DNA from: Branchiostoma floridae
Taxonomy: Eukaryota > Chordata > Leptocardii > Amphioxiformes > Branchiostomatidae
NCBI RefSeq assembly: GCF_000003815.2
Contig: NC_049985.1
Span: 11,523,699-11,587,698, forward strand
Length of the DNA: 64,000 bases
Direction: 5' to 3'
The notes under the pieces were generated by a model. That model saw only the letters and a program-made list of their open reading frames with translations. It did no database searches and was not told the DNA's origin. This document shows positions 58,801-64,000 of the stretch, one piece after another (within the stretch, counting starts at the first letter, position 1; the number at the start of each line of letters is the position of its first letter). The translations under genes were made by a program, and so were the position numbers.

Positions 58801-61106
58801 CTTGTGGATCCAGATCTTTGCAACCAAGACGTGAACGCACAGGCAGATTATCAGCAAATAGATGAAGATGAGACTGATGACCACTACTACGACGACGAAT
58901 ACAAATACTACGACTACGACCACAACTACAACTATGACTACTACTACTACTACTTCTACTACAACTACGATAACGACAACTGTGACTACATCAGAGCATA
59001 CAAGAATGCATTCGAGTACCCTCTCAGCACTGTGGCTAAAGGGGCATACAATGACCTTGATCAGCTGTACGCTTTAACGCTACGTGGTAACGGCATCATA
59101 TACGTTTCGCCAGGAGCTTTCATCAACCTGCAGAATCTGAGAAATCTGGATCTGAGTTACAATGAGATCGCCTACCTGCTTCCAGACACATTTGTGAACG
59201 TTCCACGTCTTCTGTTCTTGTATCTCCACGGCAATAAGCTAACTGCCCTTCCACCGGAGCTGTTTGGGGCACTGCCGAGACTGAGGAAGGTCACTCTGCA
59301 CAACAACCCGTGGACATGTGACTGTTGGCTGCAGGGTCTCGTCCAATGGATGAAGACCACGGGCGTGACATACGAGAGTCAGTTCCCGGTCAAGTGCACA
59401 TCGAGTCCAGTACCATCCCTGCTCAATGTGTCACTGGCACGAGTGGATCCCCAGTCGCTGATCTGTGAGCAAACCACAACACCGCAAATAACGGCTTCCA
59501 GCGAAACCAGCACAACGCCTGAAGAAAACACCATTCCCTCACCTACAAAAAAGACTGCTGTAACAGTTACACCCCGCCTTGTTCCACCAAGAGCTGTTGC
59601 CTTGGTCACAACAACAACAACCGAATCGATAGTTCAATGGGAATCTCCTTCTGATGGTGTCATGGGCTTCATAATCTCGTACGTCAAAACAAACGGTGGC
59701 AGAATGCAAATGACACAACCAATCGAACCAAGCGTCAAAGTCTACAGACTACAGAATTTGTCTCCTGGTACAACGTACCACGTGTGTGTGATCGCACAGT
59801 ATCCGGTGGGCAGAAGCGCAGTAACAAACGACACGTGCGTCACGGCCACGACAAAAGACGGCGACCAGACACTCGTCATCGCCCTGGCAGCAGTGGGCGT
59901 CATTGCAGCGGTGTTCATGGTGGGAACGATAGTGATGTGCAAGGTACGTCTGTCGTACTTCCCTTTGGTTATTATGGTGGATGATACAGCCATTTCTTTT
60001 TGTGCCAGTGGTTACCTGTTCCTGTGGTTACGAGTATGGTGGATGGATGGAACTATTCCTTTAGGTGAGCGGTCACTAACAATGCAGGAGACGGGTAATA
60101 GCTTCAAATAAAGAAAATACATCACTTGCTATGAGTTGTTTCCAACTGTACTTTAACTAACAGTATCGGCTTGGCACACGAACGCTTTTACTAGTTTTTG
60201 TGCTTGGGTGATATCGTCCAATCAAAAAGTCCTGCCTGCAGATAACCCGGCCCGGTGAAAAAAAACACAGTTTTGCCATTCAGCGCCGATGAACTTGTTA
60301 CTGAACTAGAGGCTTATATCCCTTTTCAGTTGAGACGGATGCAGCGGTCTACACCCAGTTCTACCCCCCAAACAGCACAGAACATCCAAATGCAGTCAGC
60401 GGTTCCTCCGCCCACTACTCATGTGGTTCCTCCTGACAACGGGGTGGACACGTCAGCAGGCGGACCAACACCAACTCCTGATGACAACTTCTACATGCAT
60501 CTGGTGAATCCTGTCGCTCAAGGAGGTGATGTTACAAACTCAGCAGCGGCGTCAACACCTGGTGAGAGTGGGGCGGCTCCTCTTGACAATGGACTGGACA
60601 TGACATCCGGCGGAGCAACACCAGCCACTCCTGAAGACCACTTTTACATGCATCTGGTGAATCCTGCCGTTCAGGAATGCGGTGTCACAACCCCAGCAGC
60701 AACGTCAACACCTGGCGAGAGTGGGACGGCTCCTCCTGACAATGGACTGGACATGGCAGCCGGCGGACCAACACCAACCGCGCCTGATGACCACTTCTAC
60801 ATGTATCTGCGAAATCCTGCCCCACAGGGAGGTGTCGTTACAAACCAAGCAGCGACTTTAACACCTGGCGAGAGTGGGGCGGCTCCTCCTGACAACGGAC
60901 TGGACATGGCAGCAGGTGGACCAACACTAACCACTCCTGATGACCACTTCTACATGGATCTTAGGAATCCTGATCCAGAGGGCGCCACAACCCCAGCAGC
61001 AGCCCAAGACAGGCAGTCTGAAGCCGTGTATGAAGATGTTGATGAGACATGGCAGCGACGTGGTGGAAGTGTAGAGGACCATATCTATCAGAACGATAGG
61101 ATGTAG
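55831..61106 (+). CDS. LRR-FN3 transmembrane receptor with Tyr-repeat tail
   Basis: Two coding exons, 55831-59943 and 60330-61106, joined in phase 0; 1371 + 258 residues = 1629 aa. Order: signal peptide (about 1-31), LRRNT (CPGACSCSGTRVRC), roughly 40 LRRs of 24 residues, a Tyr/Asp-rich insert (about 1004-1060), four more LRRs, LRRCT (NPWTCDCW...C, about 1160-1212), Thr-rich linker, one FN3 domain (about 1251-1340), TM (about 1348-1370), then basic KLRR. The tail has four copies of a block of about 48 residues, each with D-x-F-Y-M-x-L, and ends with VYEDV and IYQND. It is a type I surface receptor or adhesion protein; ligand unknown. LRR domains with signalling tails occur widely in amphioxus immunity and neural families, so either role is possible. 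LRR units are also very similar in DNA. Confidence 0.9.
58842..59017 (+). repeat. Tyr/Asp-rich low-complexity insert in the LRR array
   Basis: About 58 codons, dominated by TAC/GAC/GAT/AAC triplets, encode an acidic Tyr-dense stretch (for example DDHYYDDEYKYYDYDHNYNY). It interrupts the LRR solenoid between the main array and the last four repeats. It looks like in-frame growth of a (GACTAC)-type simple repeat. Confidence 0.85.
60107..60112 (+). promoter_or_regulatory. Possible intronic poly(A) signal in the LRR gene
   Basis: AATAAA in the only coding intron. It overlaps the TAA stop (60109-60111) reached if the donor at 59944 is not used. Together they could define an alternative last exon. 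Confidence 0.4.
60420..61000 (+). repeat. Four-fold repeat in the receptor cytoplasmic tail
   Basis: Four in-frame units of about 144 bp share P-x-D-N-G-x-D, AGGPTPT-like, DDHFYMxL and NP, then a spacer ending TPGESG. DNA identity between units is high, which suggests recent amplification. Confidence 0.88.
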
Positions 61107-63661
61107 CGTTAAAACGTCTACTATGATATCATGTTATAGTAAATACTAGAGTTCAAAAATATAACATCTGTTTCAAACAGGAACTTGGCAGAAAATGCAG
61201 ATGTATAAAGTGCAGATGTATATTTACCTTGCAATTATACTTAGAACTAATCGATATGCGGACGAAAACTATGTAACTTGTGAGGTACTTTTAAATTTGT
61301 CCTGTTCGTGATATGTTTAGCCTATACGCGATTCTTAAGATAAGGCTGAACGTAATATATGTTTTCACATGTTTTTACAAACCAGGACTACACGTATTTC
61401 CCTTTGAGAGTCTAATCTGTAGTACTGCTCCCTCCAAGTGCCTAAAACGACTGTCAAATTTGTCGTCTTCGAATTCTTTATACCTCCGGTGTACTTCAGA
61501 AAAAAAACAACAACATACTTTTGCCAATGAATTTGAAATACAGGGCCGACCAATGAATTGTCTTTTTTAGGACTTAGGACATTGTAAAAGGCTAGCAAAG
61601 GGATTTTTTAGACTTGCTTGACTTTTTTTCCCAATAGTGTGACCATTCAAAATCAATGACAATATCGACATTTCACAAATGTCAGGGCTTAGATCTATTA
61701 GAGTCTGTGATAATGACACCCATCCTTTACAATTTACCAATAGAAGTGGTCCATGGTCGAGTGTACATGTCTGGTAACATAACAAGCATAGACTGAAATT
61801 TTGTATCATGTAGATAATATCATAATCTATCCATGTGAATTTGGTGTTCTACTTATAGATATTAGCTTTTATCAAAGAGCGTTAGTTTGTTTTTCATGTT
61901 TTGCATATCGGTAATAATCTATACATGTAATAGTGTAATTGGTTGGCTATTGCTTTTGGGATATAGAAATTAAGCATATTTCTGTTCTTCAGGCTGTGTA
62001 GTAGTACTTATAGGCAGGGACAAAAAAAGACAGTGATTGTTGAAGGGCTTCTCTTACTTACAGTCTTACACATTAGATCTATCAACATGCACAAGACAGA
62101 CTGCAAGCAAGACATGCCCTCAAACTGTCACCGCAGCTAGGTCAAAAAGAACCTTAGAAACGTATAAATGTAATAGAATATGAATATTATGTATAAAAAC
62201 AAGGCAAGTCAACATGACGGCTGAATGTTTATTGTTCATATGATAATCTTTAAAATTTGTTACATTGTTTGGAAAGTTCCCAATAAAATGGCAAGAGCTG
62301 TACCAGTGTCATGTTTGACTTTGAAACAGTGGAAAGACTTTAATAATAGAAAATTAAGTACTTCATGACTCTTTATCTTGAGTTGAATCCTATAGAGTAA
62401 AATATCATATGGCTATAAAACTATGGCATACTTACAAGATATCCTCTTCTTTCAATTAAATACAAATCACTAAAGACATTTTACCTCAGAGTCAGATAGC
62501 TAGGCCACCATGACAAGGTAGCCAAATACACGTCTCCTATACATACTCATGCAGTTCTTTTAAAATATGAATTACATACTTCTTTTGTGTTATCATGGTA
62601 CACAAGCCTATATATTCATTCATAAACTTTAGGGCATTTATCATAACAAGTTTAAACATTTTATTTCTGTACTGTATTTCTACTTTCCTTGTACAAAAAG
62701 AAACTTTCCTATTACTCTTTTCATCAATTTGTTTTTAAAATATTGGTTTGCGAGTAAAAAAAATTACAGGAAGGGGAAAATTCACTGTTCACTTAATATG
62801 CTATCACTGTACACAGCTAAGGTTCATATCTTTATAACATATATAACATTCGGATTCCTATTATCATAATTGGCACAAGATACAGAGGAGTATTCATATG
62901 ATCAATATAAGTGATTACTATTACTATCCTTCATATAGCTGCTTTTAACTCATTTAACAAACATATAATGTAAAGGAATGTCTTTTACTTTCAAATGAGT
63001 TTGGAAGCAGCTTTGATTTCAGCAAAGTAAAAGCGGTTGTCATCATAAGATGTTCCCTTCATGTATGGCTTACTCACTACCATAATCATTAACAAGTTTT
63101 TCTTTACGTGCATAACAGAGTCAAACACACGGGCACTGGTTTAAGTGTTGGCTCTCCCACCTTGTGAAAAATCACACATTTATAATAATTCTGATATTCT
63201 CTCAAAGCTCCATTCACATCATAAACATCAAAATACTGTTGGGGAAAAAAAACATCACATTCAAATACCATTCTCGAAAGATGGGCTTTTCTGTGTTTAA
63301 AACTCACTCAGCTCCCAGTCCCATGTCTGACTTATAAAACACACCCCATAGAAGCCATGTACCACTATGTTATGATATTACCGAAATGTAAAATTGGTGC
63401 ATATGTTTTACACAGATCTTCCTGTGCCAAGTGCAAAATTCATTCATCTTGTAAAAATAATCATATACGTTAACAGTGGACTTATGAGAACTTATTTAAC
63501 ACAAGTGTTCTTACTTAATATCATCATAATATATATGTTTATCTGAGGTCAAGGCAACAATTAAAATATGCATTGAGAGCTGATCCCTATATAAGGATTT
63601 TTACATACATTTGATCTCTTGGGGTATATAAACTATGATACAGGTGGGTTGGAGGGCGCGG
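61107..63661. other. Spacer between LRR receptor and Rho GEF gene ends
   Basis: Two genes converge here, so most of it may be 3' UTR. A minus-strand AATAAA near 62224 and a plus-strand AATAAA near 62282 are candidate signals. AT-rich, no ORF of interest. Confidence 0.45.
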
Positions 63662-63840
63662 CTACACCTGCCAGAGTAGTAAGTGGTTGGTGCTGTCGTC
63701 GCGCCCGGCAGTGTCCGAGGGGAAACTGAGATGGAAGTCTTCGTAACCGTCCCCGCCGCTGATCACTAACATCGACAGCGCAGGGGTGACGGGACTCACC
63801 TCGTCCTGGGAGCGCCAGCTGCTACTGCTTTTCAACGATC
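63662..63840 (-). CDS. Rho guanine nucleotide exchange factor (ARHGEF17/ARHGEF10-like), last exon, partial
   Basis: About 59 residues after an acceptor at 63841-63842 (upstream phase 1), ending at TAG. The exon contains SMLVISGGDGYEDFHLS and ends GRDDSTNHLLLWQV. From memory this matches the C-terminus of ARHGEF17, the end of its WD40-like propeller (SGGDGYEDF...DDSTNHLLLW). JIP3/JIP4 proteins end with a similar but less close SGGEGYIDF...VWQV. The catalytic DH-PH region would be right of the window. Rho GEFs activate Rho GTPases at the plasma membrane and cytoskeleton. Confidence 0.65.
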
Positions 63841-64000
63841 CTACAGACGTCAAACAAACTTCAGTAAATGTCAAGCTAACAGCGTATGTCCTTCATAGCT
63901 TATAAAACCGGGATTTCGAATGCCATTCAAAAATTTGGTGAAACAGTTTGAATTTCTATTTCAAATCTGTATTTCCTTTACTAATTGAAATCCAATAATA

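Noticed and set aside
1-64000. CRISPR arrays, prokaryotic operons, rRNA or tRNA genes
   Set aside because: Tandem repeats here are minisatellites without spacer structure; no tRNA-like A/B boxes with a cloverleaf or rRNA segments were recognised. A covariance-model scan would be decisive.

Overview
The window reads as animal nuclear DNA with compact multi-exon genes. It is most likely from a cephalochordate (amphioxus, Branchiostoma-like). Four things point there: a FAM181 homologue with a TEAD-binding type loop, tandem NHL-propeller genes with a membrane anchor, a very repeat-rich LRR receptor, and two minisatellites that start exactly at exon/intron boundaries and duplicate the splice donor. 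I recall that such 'mirage' arrays have been described from an amphioxus Adh locus. The species call is an inference; no search was run. One 100-N assembly gap lies at 16187-16286.

Layout. 401-585 (-): first coding exon of a membrane dipeptidase (M19 type) that leaves the window on the left. 1522-14609 (-): two tandem paralogues, A (1522-9087) and B (10102-14609). They encode predicted type II membrane proteins with a cytoplasmic Tyr-motif domain, one TM, a Thr/Ser-rich stalk and a six-bladed NHL propeller. In copy A the first coding exon is split by a 1224-bp hAT-like element with an 8-bp target duplication. 16355-18189 (-): FAM181-like gene. 23668-33054 (-): SLC6 Na+/Cl- coupled transporter, 14 coding exons, 624 aa. 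37214-41887 (+): secreted ferritin, 5 exons, 192 aa. 43977-52315 (+): UFSP2, the UFM1-specific cysteine protease, 15 coding exons, 626 aa. 55831-61106 (+): LRR-FN3-TM receptor, 2 coding exons, 1629 aa. 63662-63840 (-): last exon of a Rho GEF (ARHGEF17/10-like) entering from the right.

For every complete gene I assembled exons from GT/GC-AG sites. The exon lengths sum to a multiple of three with matching phases, which strongly supports the models. The genes do not form a pathway. What links them is the mobile and repetitive DNA in introns and spacers: hAT-like, Harbinger-like and mariner-like non-autonomous elements, a solo LTR, foldback MITEs and minisatellites.

Most notable: (1) the exon-end plus splice-donor minisatellites in ferritin and UFSP2, and a dispersed analogue in SLC6; (2) the young transposon insertion in NHL copy A; (3) the membrane-anchored NHL architecture; (4) the LRR receptor, with a Tyr/Asp-rich insert in its ectodomain, a four-fold repeated Tyr tail, and a possible intronic polyadenylation form lacking that tail.
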